Below are positions 25,198 through 37,101 of a DNA stretch of 64,000 nucleotides, in pieces. The position numbers and the translations under genes were made by a program. Under the pieces are notes generated by a model. It saw only the letters and a list, made by a program, of their open reading frames with translations, had not been told where the DNA came from and ran no database searches. The stretch is taken from positions 31,047,371 to 31,111,370 of the forward strand of contig OZ020487.1 in assembly GCA_963971405.1 (NCBI GenBank), written 5' to 3'. The stretch is from Psococerastis gibbosa (lineage: Eukaryota; Arthropoda; Insecta; Psocodea; Psocidae). Position 1 is the first letter of the stretch, and every line of letters starts with the position of its first letter.

Positions 25198-25923
25198 TAA
25201 ATATATAGTTTTTCGATACTGCCGGGTGATTTGATGTAACAGATCCTATACGAAATTTCATTTCCTGTGCGGATACTTGAAGTTTTTTAAAGGCCAATGA
25301 CATGCAGTAAGAAAGCACCTACCTGTAACGATTTTTTCTCTATGAACCCAATCGCACCTTTTTAACGATAAAGTCCTCGAAACAATCAATTACACATTCA
25401 ATTTCAACGTTTATAAAATGACTTAAAATATTTCAATTCTCCACGGGGCTGAAAGTGAGACATTTTAGTCCCTCTATGCACAAAGCTTTGATTTTCACTT
25501 GATAAAATTGTTCCTTTCGCCAGCTCTGTAAAAGGTTGATAGGCCTACCTTCAAAAAAGACTTCATCAGCATAGAGAAATATAATGTCCTTCCCTGCTGA
25601 CTTTATTAAATGGTTATTTTCATAAAAATTCCACTGGCCTTACAGCCAACGCGATTCTCAAATTTAATATTTTCCTTTATACAACTCTGTCAAAGGAAAA
25701 CAATTTTAATGATGTGAAAATATGATACTATATCATCATCATACCTACAAGACCTACTCTTTTCACATATATTTTAAAATTTATAAGAGAGTGCCGGGTT
25801 TCTCATTCAACGGCGCCTTTTCAGAAAATTCTCGGCCTACACTTTATAATTCTTCTTCCTTTTGATATTATGTATTTTCTACAGAGTGTCTCAACCGCCT
25901 TAACAATTGCGTTTTTCTTCTAG

Positions 25924-26116
25924 GTTTCAGTGACCCGTACTGCATGCTCGGCATTCAACCAGGGCACGCCTTGCCCGCGTCTCCTCAACCTTCTCGAGAC
26001 ACTCCGCCCCTATCGCCTCGCCTCCCAGCCGCCAGAGCTCTGTCTGACAGCGGGTCTTCCGACCTGGACTCACCGAAGCATGAAAGTCACCACGAAAAAC
26101 TGCGCAAACACCACAG
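25924..26116 (+). CDS. BAIAP3: Munc13-4/BAIAP3 exon 5, C2A loop and Pro/Ser/His-rich insert
   Basis: 193 bp, acceptor TTCTTCTAG|GT, donor CACAG|GTAACT. It continues C2A loop 1 with GFSDPYCMLGIQPG (second Ca2+-ligand Asp) and then codes a low-complexity insert rich in Pro, Ser and His (SPQPSRDTPPLSPRLP, later SDSGSSDLDSPKHESHH). Family members have a comparable insertion between early C2A strands. The SP and TP pairs could be phosphorylation sites (inference). Confidence 0.9.
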
Positions 26117-26199
26117 GTAACTTAAACCATGCACTAAAATTAACTTTCATGCACAAGCACCAGCCGCGGTATTGCATGGTATAATTGAATATAGTAGGC

Positions 26200-26486
26200 C
26201 AGTGGTTCCCAAACTGTGGTCCACAGGCATTTAGCAGGTGGTCCACGGACCAAAGTAAGAAATAAGAAAATAAAACAGCTGAGTTATTGGAAATTTGAAG
26301 TAAAATACAGTATGTCTTGGATACCAGTCCTAAACATTTAATCAAATATTATAGCACGTAGCCTAATTGTAGGCATCAGCTACTTGATCTTGGTCCTAGA
26401 ATTTAACGTTTTTCCTGTCACAGCCATGGTGGTCCACGGAAAATCTTAAAATAAAATAGTGGTCCACGGAAAATAAAGTTTGGGAA
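26200..26486. mobile_element. hAT-like non-autonomous element, 3' end trimmed
   Basis: The left terminus CAGTGGTTCCCAAACTG is the classic hAT form. The right part ends AAAGTTTGGGAA, its partial inverse, with the last bases missing. Internal GTGGTCCACGGA repeats three times. Confidence 0.65.
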
Positions 26487-27802
26487 TAAATAAGAATTAA
26501 TTAATTAATTATACTGTAAGTAGCTAAAATATGAAAAACAATTAAGGCAATATGTTGGAGACCTTGGCCCCTACAGGATCATCCCTAACCATGACACATT
26601 TTAATTCTTATTTAATTTCCAATTCTACGTAAATTATCATTGGTCGTGTTAATATATTATTAGTACAAGTGGCTGAGAACTATTTTATTTACATATTTCA
26701 ATGAATTTTTCTTGTAGGCTAAGTAATTTTTCCTTTCCCTTTATTTTCTTATATTTCAATAAAATGCTGTAGTAAAACTGCGCTGAGTTGAGCCATACGT
26801 CACAGCAGCAAAATTAAGGTAAGTTGTCTGAGGCACACTGTGCAAGTGTTTGCGCGATCAACAGTTATCATACAAATGATATCGTATGCCCCGCAGCTCG
26901 CATCGCACAAATCATTTGTAAGATTACCCTTGTTCACGTAATACTTGCACGGTATGTCTCAGTCAACTTATTGTGATTTTTCTGCTCAGCGTAGTTTTAA
27001 TATAGCATATGCGTGAAATTGTTATCTACAACTTTGAAAGACGAAGTTTTATATAACTGGGGGTCAGCAGTCCTACCATGGCGTTTAAAGAATAACTTGC
27101 CCCGTGAGATTTATTTAAACCATCATGATACTGGTGATAAAATTTCCCTCTCAACCAGCAGACGAAATTCTTTTTGTTTTGTTATATCACTGTACGTGAG
27201 ATATACACAAGCTAATCATATGCAACAGACAAATTAATCTCTGTGAAGAAAACTATCTGTACATTCATTGCGGTTCATTGAGAATAATTAATAATTCATC
27301 TTATTTACGGAGAAGTTCATAATTCAAACACCATGGTAGGCACATAAAATTAAATTAATAATAAAAAGTGCCATATCTGAGGGTGGCCAAAAATTGATCA
27401 AGTTCTGCTGTCAGCTTCCTTATTGCTAAGACTGAAACCCCCGTAAATTTGCACATTGTAGGCAAATGTATATCTACTGGAGCTACAACCCACAAGAGTG
27501 AAGCGTTGATTAAACTTTCTCCCTATCTACTCAATTTAGGCGCTGTAGATAATCGGCATTGCAATTATTTCGTAACCCATCACTGGATGACCAACTGTAT
27601 TTAATGATATTGAAAAAAATAGACGAACTCTACAGCATTAAACTTTTGACCCTGATTACACACTCTGACATTTATTTGATCAAAGAAATATTTGGATTGT
27701 TTAATTTTGAATCAGATTTTTTTGAATTTTGGCATTATACTTTCCAATTTTTCTTATACCCATATTTATTGGATCGATTGTTGTTCAATATTGGAGTGTG
27801 TA

Positions 27803-27970
27803 TAAGGCGCCCATTCCACATACGTCAATCGTCAATGAAAAATTGAAAAATGACGTTTTAGCAGACATTAAAGACATACTAAAAATTCTGCTACCACGTC
27901 AATTTACGTCATTTTGACGTCATTTTTCAATTTTTCATTGACGATTGACGTATGTGGAATGGACGCCTTA
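27803..27970. mobile_element. 168-bp near-palindromic element (TA-type MITE)
   Basis: Arms 27,803-27,856 and 27,917-27,970 are reverse complements over 54 bp with one mismatch (GGCGCCCATT against GGCGTCCATT). The outer TA suggests a TA target typical of Tc1/mariner-like elements. The spacer is 60 bp. RNA from it would fold into a nearly perfect hairpin. Confidence 0.85.
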
Positions 27971-28342
27971 GGGGGGATTGACAGGTTTTTATAATTTTTA
28001 CAGCCTGAACCATCAACAATATTATTTACAAAGGATTAATGCTTCACTTGAGAAGTAAGTTTGATAAAATGACGGCCCTTAACAGTTAATCGGACTGAAA
28101 ACAGTTAAATATGATTGAAGTACTTTCAATAATTACTCTTAATGAAGGACGTTGTAACCATCCTCTGAATGAACTGGAGAACAATTCAAAATTACTAATA
28201 GCTGATATTTACAGCCTATTCTCATTTTCCAAAATGATGGTTAGAGCTGCTCTGACTCCTTAGAGCCCTTCCAACCAAATCTCGGTAAACGTTTCAGCTG
28301 GTCAATATTGCCCCCAAGTAAGATTGCAGGTATCAAGGTGTG

Positions 28343-28521
28343 CAAGGCCGTAGCCAGGGGGGGTTCATGGGGTTCAAACCATCCCCCCTCCCCCCGAAAT
28401 GAAATGGTTTGATACTAGATATAGAATTGGATTTTGAGAGGAAAAATAAAAACCACTATGTAATATCCAATAAAATTTCCACTCCCCCCCCCCCCGAAAA
28501 AAAATCCTGGCTACGGCCTTG
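28343..28521. mobile_element. 179-bp hAT-type MITE with 8-bp target duplication
   Basis: Termini CAAGGCCGTAGCCAGG and CCTGGCTACGGCCTTG are perfect 16-bp inverted repeats. AAGGTGTG flanks both sides (28,335-28,342 and 28,522-28,529), the 8-bp duplication made by hAT transposases. C and G runs lie inside both ends. Confidence 0.93.
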
Positions 28522-28944
28522 AAGGTGTGCATCTTTTTCCAGAACTATAAAAGTCCTTTTGCAGTTGGTATAATTAGTCAACCTCTAGGTTATATTTACC
28601 AGCAGGAATCATTACCGAGGCTGGTTGGGAACGGTCTCTAAAATGTTATAGCCTACCGGCAGTCCGATTGACGTGAATTGTGATCGTTTTTGTGTGTAAC
28701 TTTCATCAGCATTTTGTACCCCTGATGAATAATCCAAAACCAATTTCATATGTGCTGTGTATCAATAATTCAGTAAATTTGGTGTCAATCATGTATTTTA
28801 TTAATTTCATCACTGATAATGGAAATGAGTTTGTCCGATTGAGTTTTATATCAAGCGAAATTGATTAACTCCAATGCAATAATATTACAGTCTAGGCTGT
28901 GTTTGGTTAGTGAAATTTATAAATTTTTAGCTTGTCACGTATAC

Positions 28945-29135
28945 TAAATAAATAAATATTGACTTCTTGTTCTATTGCTAAGCCAACATATCTACAGCCA
29001 TCGCTTACTCTCAATACAAGGATTGTTTTACGTGGCATCAGAAAATGTAGCATGTGTGGGACTAGATGTGAGTACTAGAACCAACAACATATCGGGCGAA
29101 CGTACTGTACCACTACTCTGTTCTGACATAATGAG
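28945..29135 (-). mobile_element. tRNA-derived SINE, family S1 copy 3
   Basis: Reverse-strand S1: tail ATAAATAAATATTGAC, then TTGTTCTATTGCTAAGCCAAC, GAAAATGTAGCATGTGTGGG and TACCACTACTCTGTTC. More diverged than copy 2. Confidence 0.75.
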
Positions 29136-30869
29136 GGAAGTGACTGGCTACATACAGCCTATGCCTACCTGCACATAGGCTATCTGAATTCAGTTTTTCT
29201 CTGAACTGCCAGTACAGCAATCAGTAATGTCTTATGTGTAATGCATGATTCAGGATAGGCACAGCACGCTAGTACATGAAAGGCTTTGTGGCTGTCGAAA
29301 ATTTCTTCCCAGACTTAAGAGAATATGGATATCGGAGACATTGGTCACGCCTCACGCCTGGATTAATTGGTTGCTATTTTGTATTTAAATTCAATCAATC
29401 AATCAATATAATCATACAATATATACAATGTGTGATACAAAAATACCGTGGACCCGTTAGGCCGAGGTCTGTGATGGGTCAGGATCAACTGTTGTTATTA
29501 TTACTGCGTAAGTTTTGAAGAATTGGTCTATGGAATTTGCAGGTTAGAAACTGACTGCTTTTCGCGTGATCCACGGGTGACCAATATCTACGTTTCATAT
29601 CCTCTTAACGACCCCAGCCTCTGACATTACCTACTTTGCATTTATAATAATTTGAGGTATGAATACCCACAAAATGAAATTAATTTAGATGAAATATGAA
29701 GTACTATTGTCTTTAATATCTGTATTAATCCTCGAATTATTACAATTATATTGGTGTTTTTGCGATCCAGAAAACAATTCTTTATCCCTTCCATCCAGGC
29801 TCACAAAAAATCTAATTATCAATCGAGACATTTTTTAATATTTAATTTAACAAATTCCATTTTGGCGGTTTATATTTCCCAAGCCTCACAACTACACGGA
29901 CGGTTTTGCCTAATACCTAAGTTAGTTGTATTACCATAATATTATACCTTTTCAACCCTATTTGATGCAATGATGCAATGAAACATGGTTAAAATTTTAA
30001 TTGGATAAGAAAATTATTCGCTCTTTGCAATTTGAAGTTTGTTAGCCTCTGCCGCCAGGCGGTGCTCTCTCCTCAGTTAAATTTTCCATGGGAACAAGAA
30101 AGGGTACCGATGCCAAATAAACCATAAAAGCATTTTTTATACTTTTAGTCATTGGGTTGTGCTAATAATTATTTATAAAAGAAGGAAAAAAACAATAACA
30201 GTTGTTTATGGAAGTTTTGAGCCGCCGCGCTTGCTTAAAGAACAACTTGAAGTAATGTAAGTAGATGAATGAACAAGAAAAATAAAGAGAAGTTTACAAA
30301 CTCGAGTGGTGAAAAACCTCGTACATTGAGAACAGAAAAAGTCATGACCTTTTCTGAGGACAGTCCCTTCTCAAATGAAAATCCTAACGAGTCCACGACC
30401 CCTTTCCCCTCTAGCCCTCCCCCCCCCCCCTCTATCGTGGTGAAAACAAGCGAGTTGAAGCCTTTTCAAATTTCCAAAACGGCTCCTTACTTTCTCCCGC
30501 GGAAACTTGTCTCCAAATTTTATTCTGAAAAGTTTTGCAGAATTTCAGAATCCCTTGGATTGAGTTTAGTTCCGAGAGGGAACGAGAGTGATTCGTTTTT
30601 GGAAATAGCCTTTTTATTAAGTTAATATGATTTTGACATATTTACCAAGTTTTGACTTCTTTGAAGCAGAATTATTTTTTGTATGGAAATTTTTTATCGT
30701 ATAGCTGTTCTTTTGATGGGCGATATGTTATGAGGTTCCATATATAGGATCGCTATACTAGTTGTATGAGTTAAAGATGAAAGCATTAAATTTATATTTT
30801 ATACTTTTATTCATAGGCATAGCAATGAGGAACTATTTGGCATCCTTCGATCCCAATAACGGACACTTA

Positions 30870-31160
30870 TTACTTCTTCTTCTGGAATCGAAATCTCATC
30901 GATTGGTTAGCAGCAACTCTCGGCATATTCTCCTCCAGTTCTCTCGATCCAGCGATTTCCTCTTTAGTTCATTATGCGTTCAAGCTCCTGCACTCTCCTT
31001 CAAATTGATCTATGAGTACCTTCTTCAGCCGCCCTCGTCTATTGGTCTCTTCCACTGTGCCCTCAATGATGGTGTATACCAGAATTTAGTGTCTTAACAA
31101 GTTTCCCTCTTCTACTTTCAGCATCAGGTAGCAGCTGTCTCCCTTCCTCAATATCCTCTA
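30870..31160 (-). pseudogene. Non-LTR retrotransposon ORF C-terminus (relic)
   Basis: The minus strand gives RKSLDRENWRRICRELLLTN followed by a stop at about 30,902, the DR..WR ending of LINE ORFs. Upstream (31,020-31,080) there is GTVEETNRRGRLKKV-like sequence in other frames. A related, better-kept fragment lies at 41,100-41,320. It ends about 310 bp before exon 6. Confidence 0.6.
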
Positions 31161-31299
31161 GCAGACATACACTCATCACGTGGTCCTCGATCTATCGGAT
31201 CCGATCCATTTATAAATAAAAAATATAAATATGTAAATAAATATTTTTTTTTACATTACCTTATATAGCAAAATATGGAATTAAGACGAAAATGGACTG

Positions 31300-31400
31300 A
31301 GCGGGACTTGAATTTCAGTATGGCAGTGTAGGAAATGGAAATACGATGTCCCGTGGGTTCGTGTCCCACATTGCCCAGTTTTTTCTGTCTTCTGTTTTTT
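31300..31400 (+). repeat. tRNA-like SINE tail fragment
   Basis: GTGGGTTCGTGTCCCACATT (B box and T-arm) followed by GCCCAGTTTTTTCT. The same GCCACATTGCCCAG-T tail follows a B box at 60,371, so this is a dispersed tRNA-derived family. It lies directly upstream of exon 6. Confidence 0.55.
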
Positions 31401-31474
31401 GTGTCTTCCAGCCATAGTGTAGCTGTGGTATTCAGTATAGTCTATGCATGTATTATTAATTTTGATAGTTTCAG

Positions 31475-31615
31475 ACTAAGTTTTAAGCGGCGTGACGCTG
31501 TGGGCGGTCGTCGTGATCGCGACTCGATATCGAGTGCGGTACCTGCCAAATTCATTCGGGCCACCTCAGTCCGGCCACAGACACTAAATCCTCGCTGGAA
31601 CGAAAAATTTCGATT
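31475..31615 (+). CDS. BAIAP3: Munc13-4/BAIAP3 exon 6, rest of C2A insert and next strand
   Basis: 141 bp. The acceptor chosen is GTTTCAG|A at 31,474, because it restores an Arg codon with exon 5 and follows a pyrimidine tract. A second AG at 31,485-31,486 (TTTTAAG) would give a shorter form but breaks the phase. Encodes the basic RLSFKRRD stretch, then AVPAKFIRATSV and LNPRWNEKF, the strand carrying the C2 NP.W.E.F motif. Leaves with TT, completed to Phe by exon 7. Confidence 0.87.
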
Positions 31616-31659
31616 GTAAGTAGTGCGTAATAGAGTTCTGGATATATATTATATTATAT

Positions 31660-32036
31660 ATTATGCCAACGGCCTTACCATGTATCCATGAGAGCAGAGC
31701 ATGTTTCTAACTGCGAAAAACTTGGTAGTGCGCACAACGTTGGCAGGGGAACATGGTGGGACATGATAACGCGCTAGGACTATACCAGTCAGTCTACGTG
31801 TGTGTCGAGTCCTGGTCACCTCCGATTTAATCGTGTGACTTTGCCATGTTCCCCAAGTGGTTCGGAATCCGCTATAATCAGGAGGTCCACCCTGTCAGTC
31901 AACTCCCCTTCCCCCGAGGTGAAAGAGTCTGCCCTTAGGGTGCCTCAAGTTAATAAACAAACTCACTCCCCTCACCAGGCTGACAGGGTTGCTTAAAGCA
32001 GAAATGCTGAAAGCAGGCGTTAGAAACAACAAACAA
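31660..32036 (+). repeat. Dispersed repeat R2, copy 3 (longest)
   Basis: Starts GCCAACGGCCTTACCATG, carries the R2 core GTGGTTCGGAATCCGC and ATCAGGAGGTCCACC, continues GAGTCTGCCCTTAGGGTG and ends GCAGGCGTTAGAAACAACAA. The (AAC)n tail suggests reverse transcription with a short-repeat tail. It begins 45 bp after exon 6. Confidence 0.8.
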
Positions 32037-33287
32037 CAGTTCTGAATAGGAGAGATGTGACAAGGATATTTCTTTGAATTGCTGGTGCAACTTGCCACGT
32101 CTTTTCCAACCAATCTGAGAACGCCTTGGACACTTACAAATAACAAAAAATCCCGTTGTGGCTGCAAGACGTACTCTGAAAAGAAGATGTGTCAATTGTG
32201 ATCTGATTTATTGAAGAAGGTATCGTGGCAGGAGGCACCACAAGTTTAAAAAAATTTCTTAGTCGGAAGCAAATCATCTCCCCATCTCTCTTATATAGAA
32301 CTCTGGTTCAAGTTTACTTGAAACAACTGCCAGGTCTTAGAGGCCCAATCGTTGCTTCGAAAAGTTTCGAAACATCTATCGTATTGTATTTTTAAAAACA
32401 ATTTCTCATTATTAAATACCCATTACCTTTTCAGGTGTCCCATAAATTTTATGGTTCGGAAAACTTGCGCAACACACAAATATTCAGTTAATGAATGTGA
32501 CCTATAAAGTCATCACTATAAATGATCAAGGAATTGAAGAAATAAAATAGATTCTGAGCATTTCTGATACTGTGACTAATTAAGTTCCTCCCCTAATAAT
32601 AAGAACATGAACATGATATTAGGATTAAAAACTACTCTTAATACTCTAAAATAAAACAGTTTTGTCTATATCTGGTATCACCGGTGTCATATTTTATACT
32701 ACAGAGCTTTTCGTCTATCCAATGCAATTGGATATTACGGACAACTAAAAAATAAATGATCCCATTCAGAATTTCTCGATTCCCCCGTTGCCGTGGCGCT
32801 GAGAGTATCAGTGGACCTCGGGCCAAGAGCACGTTTTTTCTAGCATTTTTAGCCTCTTTTAACATGGACATTTTAATCTTATAAACGCAAATACTTATGA
32901 AATAAGAAATATTTTTTAATGTAACATTTGAAATTACGAATATTAAATTGAAATTATTTGTGTGGTCGATGATGCAGGAAATTTAGCGATTCATTGAGTT
33001 GTCAACTTAGTATAATAATGATGCAACATTACCCCCAAAACCGCACACAGAGACATACATATATAGCAGTAATTTATGAAAATTATGCCTGAGCCTCTAT
33101 GGTCCGACAGTGCTTCATTTATTTTTCCGACTGTTAGTTTTCATTTAAGGGCAAATCGGACACCTCCACTACCTGATTTTTTTACAAAGTCAAATTTCTC
33201 ATGAAATATTGATCCTAATAAATGATATGCCATAAAGTAGAAGAAATGATTCTTTACATTTTGATTTGGTACATTAGAACAATACAA

Positions 33288-33560
33288 GGACGGATCCAGC
33301 CCATTTGGGGGCGGGGGGTAGTTGTGGGTCAAAATAGAACAAATATATGTAGTATCAATTAAATTAGAGCGTAATAAATTAATTTACAACAGTTTTACTA
33401 AATTTTGAGTGGGCAGCTACCACCATTCTAACACTCATGAACGTACGCAGCTTTTTAAACGCACAGGCGCCCGAGAAATCAGGAAGACTCCCGGGAAAAA
33501 ATGGTTGAAAAACAATAGGCATGAAATGGTGGGGAGTTACGCATTTTGGCAGCAGTAACA
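33288..33560. mobile_element. hAT-like non-autonomous element, family D copy 3
   Basis: AGGACGGATCCAGCCCATTT next to a G run, then AGTATCAATTAAATTAGAGC and a module ending GGGGAGTTACGCATTTTGGC, as in copy 2. Confidence 0.6.
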
Positions 33561-34566
33561 TTATTTTATATTTAACATACGAAGAAGGTAGGAGTTCTCC
33601 CCAGCGTTTGTTGTTGAAAAATTTGATGATGTAGGGATGAACTTATTTTGGCAGAAGCCACGATTACAATTTGCCGACCTAGACTTTTTGAGGGTAAGCC
33701 TACTCGAAACAGGTGGTCCTAAAGTTTCCCTCGGGGGAAATTTTTCAAAGCTACAGAAAGGTGTGAAAAAGTGTTTCATCGCATCTTCTCAGCAAAATAT
33801 TTTAGATTTTTCTGACGAAGACTTTATTAACAAAACTGTTGTGGCCGAGGTCTCCCCCGGGGATTTTTTGTTAAATATGCGCCGGACAGTGAGTTTCTAC
33901 CAAAGCGCGGGGTTTTCAGTGATCGCCTTAATCGCAAGAGGATATGCTACGTAGAAAATTGGCACCCCAAAATTAAGTACTTTTCATTTTTTATTTAATT
34001 AACTCAACAAGTTATTAAAAACTTGGCTCATCTAAGTTGTAAAAGACTACATCGTACATTATCAAATAATTGGGCATTTTTACTTTTCGGTTTTGTAGTT
34101 CTTCCAAAAATCCCGGAATACGTTTAATTTTAGTCCATTCTGGCATTTATGAAAGAACTAAGGTACCAAAAATTTAATATTTCCTATTACGATACATGAT
34201 GAATGAAGCAGTCTTCTACAACTTCCATGAGCGAAATCTTTAATGACTTGCTTTGGTAATTAAATAAAAAAATATAAAGTCGATAAAAACAACACATTTT
34301 GGGGTGCTCATTTTCTACGTAGCATGTCCTCTTAATGGACGGGGTGCCCCTGGACAAAAGAGAGCTCAGCCTCTCTTGAGACATTGTAGTTCATAAATGG
34401 TTTTTTAATTAATTTTCATTTGGAGAAAGACCTCTCACATGTGGCAATAATGAAGAAATTGTCAAAAGTATATTACCTATATAAACCAGCGTTATAGCAA
34501 GTAGGCCTTGTAAGTTGCTGCGGTGCTGCCTATACGATTTTAAATCCCCATCCCACAATGAAATCC

Positions 34567-34811
34567 AAGTAATTACAGTATATTTTATTATTTTTATTTG
34601 TAAACTTTTAATTAACTTAATGTTGTAATTGTTTTGTTATATTATAATATGCGAATTGGCTATTTTTTGTCCAATTTGGCACCAAATTCCAAATAATTAC
34701 AGTATATTTTATTATTTTTATTTGTAAACTTTTAATTATATTTAATGTTGTAATTGTTTTGTTATATTATAATATGCGGATTGTCTATTTTTCTCCGATT
34801 TGGCACCCCTA
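34567..34811. repeat. Tandem duplication, 123-bp unit, two copies
   Basis: AATTACAGTATATTTTATTA recurs 123 bp later (34,571 and 34,694) and the two units stay close to identical through TTGTTATATTATAATATGCG and ATTTGGCACC. AT-rich, with no coding potential. Confidence 0.88.
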
Positions 34812-36139
34812 GGCAATGTGCCCCCCTCATTTGTTACGCTATTGTGATCGCTGAATAAGTGACTACATAAATTATGTAAGCTAATTCAAGCTTTTTTTTC
34901 AGTGATAAACCCTCTCACTAGGAAAAAAGTTGCATTATGTGTGTCTCTCCAATTAGCAAGCATTTTTTTTCTTTTTTGCTTATTTTAAGAGAGTTCTTGC
35001 AAAGACGTGTCTTGAGCTATGACTTCGATAGCTAAGCCATAGTAAACAGAACCTCTTCTTTTCAAGGGTCTTGCCTGTATTTTATAATGCAAGTCTTCTT
35101 CTTGACGATGCTATGATATATACACTGACACCTGCCAAAAGGGTGTCTTGCTACAAGAATTTTTTAGCTCAAGCTCCTTCGTTCCTTGTGCCAAGCAAGA
35201 AGCCACATTCCAGCCGCCGCGTTTCTTACGTTCTTTTTCTAAGTGTACAGTACATGCGTGGGAGTAGAGTTTTACCTAGTCAAATTCACCACGAAAATTC
35301 TGTATATCTCAAATATTAAATAACAGCTTTTGTTATGTTGGCAAAATCTGCGTTGGAAGGTTGGTAATTATGAAACAGAAAAGTTTTCCAATTAAGGTGC
35401 TGTGTTTGTCGTCTGCTAATTAAAGTTAGTCAATGCGACAAACAGTCGTTGTTGCCCCCGTGAATATTCCGGGTTTTATATTACACGTGCTGTATTTGGC
35501 TAAAGTTTCAATAAGGGTTCCGATCGCTTGTCAATTTCCTTCAATTTTATGTACCGGGGCGGTTTCTCGAGTTTCCCATTACATTACCTGAGGTAAAATT
35601 TCATTTCCAATCAACTTTGAATCAACATCGCAAGGTTTAAGAGTGAAAGCTCACCATAAGATAAGCATATGGCTGTTGTTCCCTATATTGGTTGCAAGCA
35701 GCGTCTAATTTCTAAACTCAACAATAATACCATCAGTACAATGTAATGAGGTTTAGTAAGAGGGTATTGTCAATTTAAAGCTGGTAACAAGTGGGTTTCA
35801 TGTTCAAATTAAAAGAAATCTAAACTAATTACAAGATTTTTTTCCAATCTTCCAATTAATATTGCAATGCTTATTCCGTATTCCTGTTTAATGCAGAACA
35901 GAATGGGAAAAACACGTACAGTAGCACAGTTGGCGCATGAGTTTTCTCAAAAATCAGGAACTGACTGATTAGATTTGAGAGAGATTTCATCTGCCTGCTC
36001 ATTGAGATAGCGACCAATGTTCGACTTCCGGAAATTAATTTTTCATAACTTTCCATTTTATGATCCCCTGCGCCTAAAACTACCCCACGTTCTAGATGTT
36101 TTATACATATACAGTATACAATATGTCAATATGTATATG

Positions 36140-36256
36140 TATGTAAATTAATAAATAAATAAGGACTTTTTTGTTCTATTACTAACCCAATCTAGCGGAG
36201 TTAGGGCTATAAAGGCAGAGCCCTCTCTTACCCTCAACTAGGAAGGCCCGGGGCAT
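36140..36256 (-). mobile_element. tRNA-derived SINE, family S1 copy 4 (truncated)
   Basis: Tail TAATAAATAAATAAGGAC and body GCGGAGTTAGGGCTATAAAG to AGGAAGGCCCGGGGCATGTA. The promoter half is missing. Confidence 0.75.
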
Positions 36257-36386
36257 GTACAGGATATCGATTTTAAGAAACACTGTAACTTCCGTAGATG
36301 TTATCAGATTTTTGTGAAATTGTCAAATTGTCAAAATGTATCATACAATTGTCTAGATCGAGTTAGTTTTTTTTTTTTTTTTTAAT

Positions 36387-36555
36387 AAAAAGATTAATTG
36401 CATACAAACAATTTAATGAATGTATCCGATTGACCTCTGCCCTCTGACCTCAATCGTCTCTGTAGGTTAGTACCTGTGTTGAGTTACGACACGTCTCCGA
36501 TCGCATGGCGTGTAAAGACTCGCACAAGTGCAAGCACGTTACCACCTGGCCATCG
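36387..36555. repeat. Dispersed repeat R5, copy 2
   Basis: Matches 19,059-19,218 across ACGACACGTCTCCGATCGCA. A run of T precedes it here too, consistent with a minus-strand element and an A tail. Confidence 0.75.
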
Positions 36556-36589
36556 AAGTCGACTAGCTAGATCCACCATTTTGTTTCAA

Positions 36590-36728
36590 AATGGTGGCCG
36601 ATCAAAACCTTAAAAAATGCATATCTCAGTTAATATTGGTGGCATAGGAATGGAGTTTCAAGATGGCGGCCGATCGAAACCTTAAAAAATGCTTATCTCA
36701 ATTAATATTGGTGGCATAGGAATGGAAT
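36590..36728. repeat. Tandem duplication, 71-bp unit, two copies
   Basis: ATGGTGGCCGATCAAAACC and ATGGCGGCCGATCGAAACC start two units that share ATTGGTGGCATAGGAATGGA. Offset 71 bp. Confidence 0.88.
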
Positions 36729-37056
36729 AAAATGTGTCAGAAATTCAGTCGTCATTGTGGTTGAATATTAATTGTAACACAGGAGTGTTTTGTTTGTTGA
36801 TTTTCTCGTCGGAAAAAGAATGGAGTGAATAGAGAGTGTAATTCTCATTTGCAGTCTTTTTCTGTTTATTAATGTATTGTATTACGAAGGAAAATTGTTT
36901 GAAATACATTTACTTACTTACTTTTATTTTTAATTACATACATAGCGTAAAAGCGTCGTCTGTGTTGGTGCGAAATGTGTTCTGCAATACGATATATTAT
37001 TTTTATTTTTATTTTTTGTTTATACATTAGCTTAATCGTTTTAACTTTGATTTCAG

Positions 37057-37101
37057 TGACATAGATGACGTTAGCAGTGATATTCTTCATTTAGACATTT
37101 G
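37057..37101 (+). CDS. BAIAP3: Munc13-4/BAIAP3 exon 7, 45-bp microexon of C2A
   Basis: Only 45 bp, between TTGATTTCAG and G|GTAAGT. It supplies DIDDVSSDILHLDI, the strand before Ca2+-binding loop 3, and splits the Trp codon of the DIWDHDDE loop with exon 8. It fits both neighbours in phase. It is too short for ordinary ORF detection. Confidence 0.88.

Larger units (their letters stand above)
20900..25923 (+). other. Intron 4 (5.0 kb)
   Basis: Contains repeat R2 copy 2 (22,255-22,540), a TC microsatellite (22,638-22,656) and SINE S1 copy 2 (24,980-25,197). A 117-codon AT-rich open frame at 21,069 has no recognisable motif. In 22,900-24,960 and 25,200-25,900 I see nothing beyond AT-rich sequence. 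Confidence 0.7.
26117..31474 (+). other. Intron 5 (5.4 kb)
   Basis: Contains several short DNA elements (26,200; 27,803; 28,343), SINE S1 copy 3 (28,945), a LINE 3' end on minus (30,870-31,160) and a tRNA-like tail fragment (31,300-31,400). 26,500-27,800, 29,200-30,250 and 28,530-28,940 hold nothing that I recognise. The 118-codon frame at 30,269 has no family motif. Confidence 0.65.
31616..37056 (+). other. Intron 6 (5.4 kb)
   Basis: Contains R2 copy 3, family D copy 3, the 123-bp tandem pair, SINE S1 copy 4, R5 copy 2 and the 71-bp tandem pair. 32,050-33,280 and 34,820-36,130 hold AT-rich sequence with no gene or element that I recognise. A 105-codon open frame at 33,637 overlaps repeat-related sequence and shows no domain. 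Confidence 0.65.

Noticed and set aside
30269..30625. 118-codon open frame with proline run
   Set aside because: Proline run is a C homopolymer; no domain; phase does not fit exons 5 and 6.
33637..33954. 105-codon open frame with an antisense partner
   Set aside because: Sequence around TTTTGAGGGTAAG and ATAGGCC modules is shared with repeats; treated as repeat-derived.
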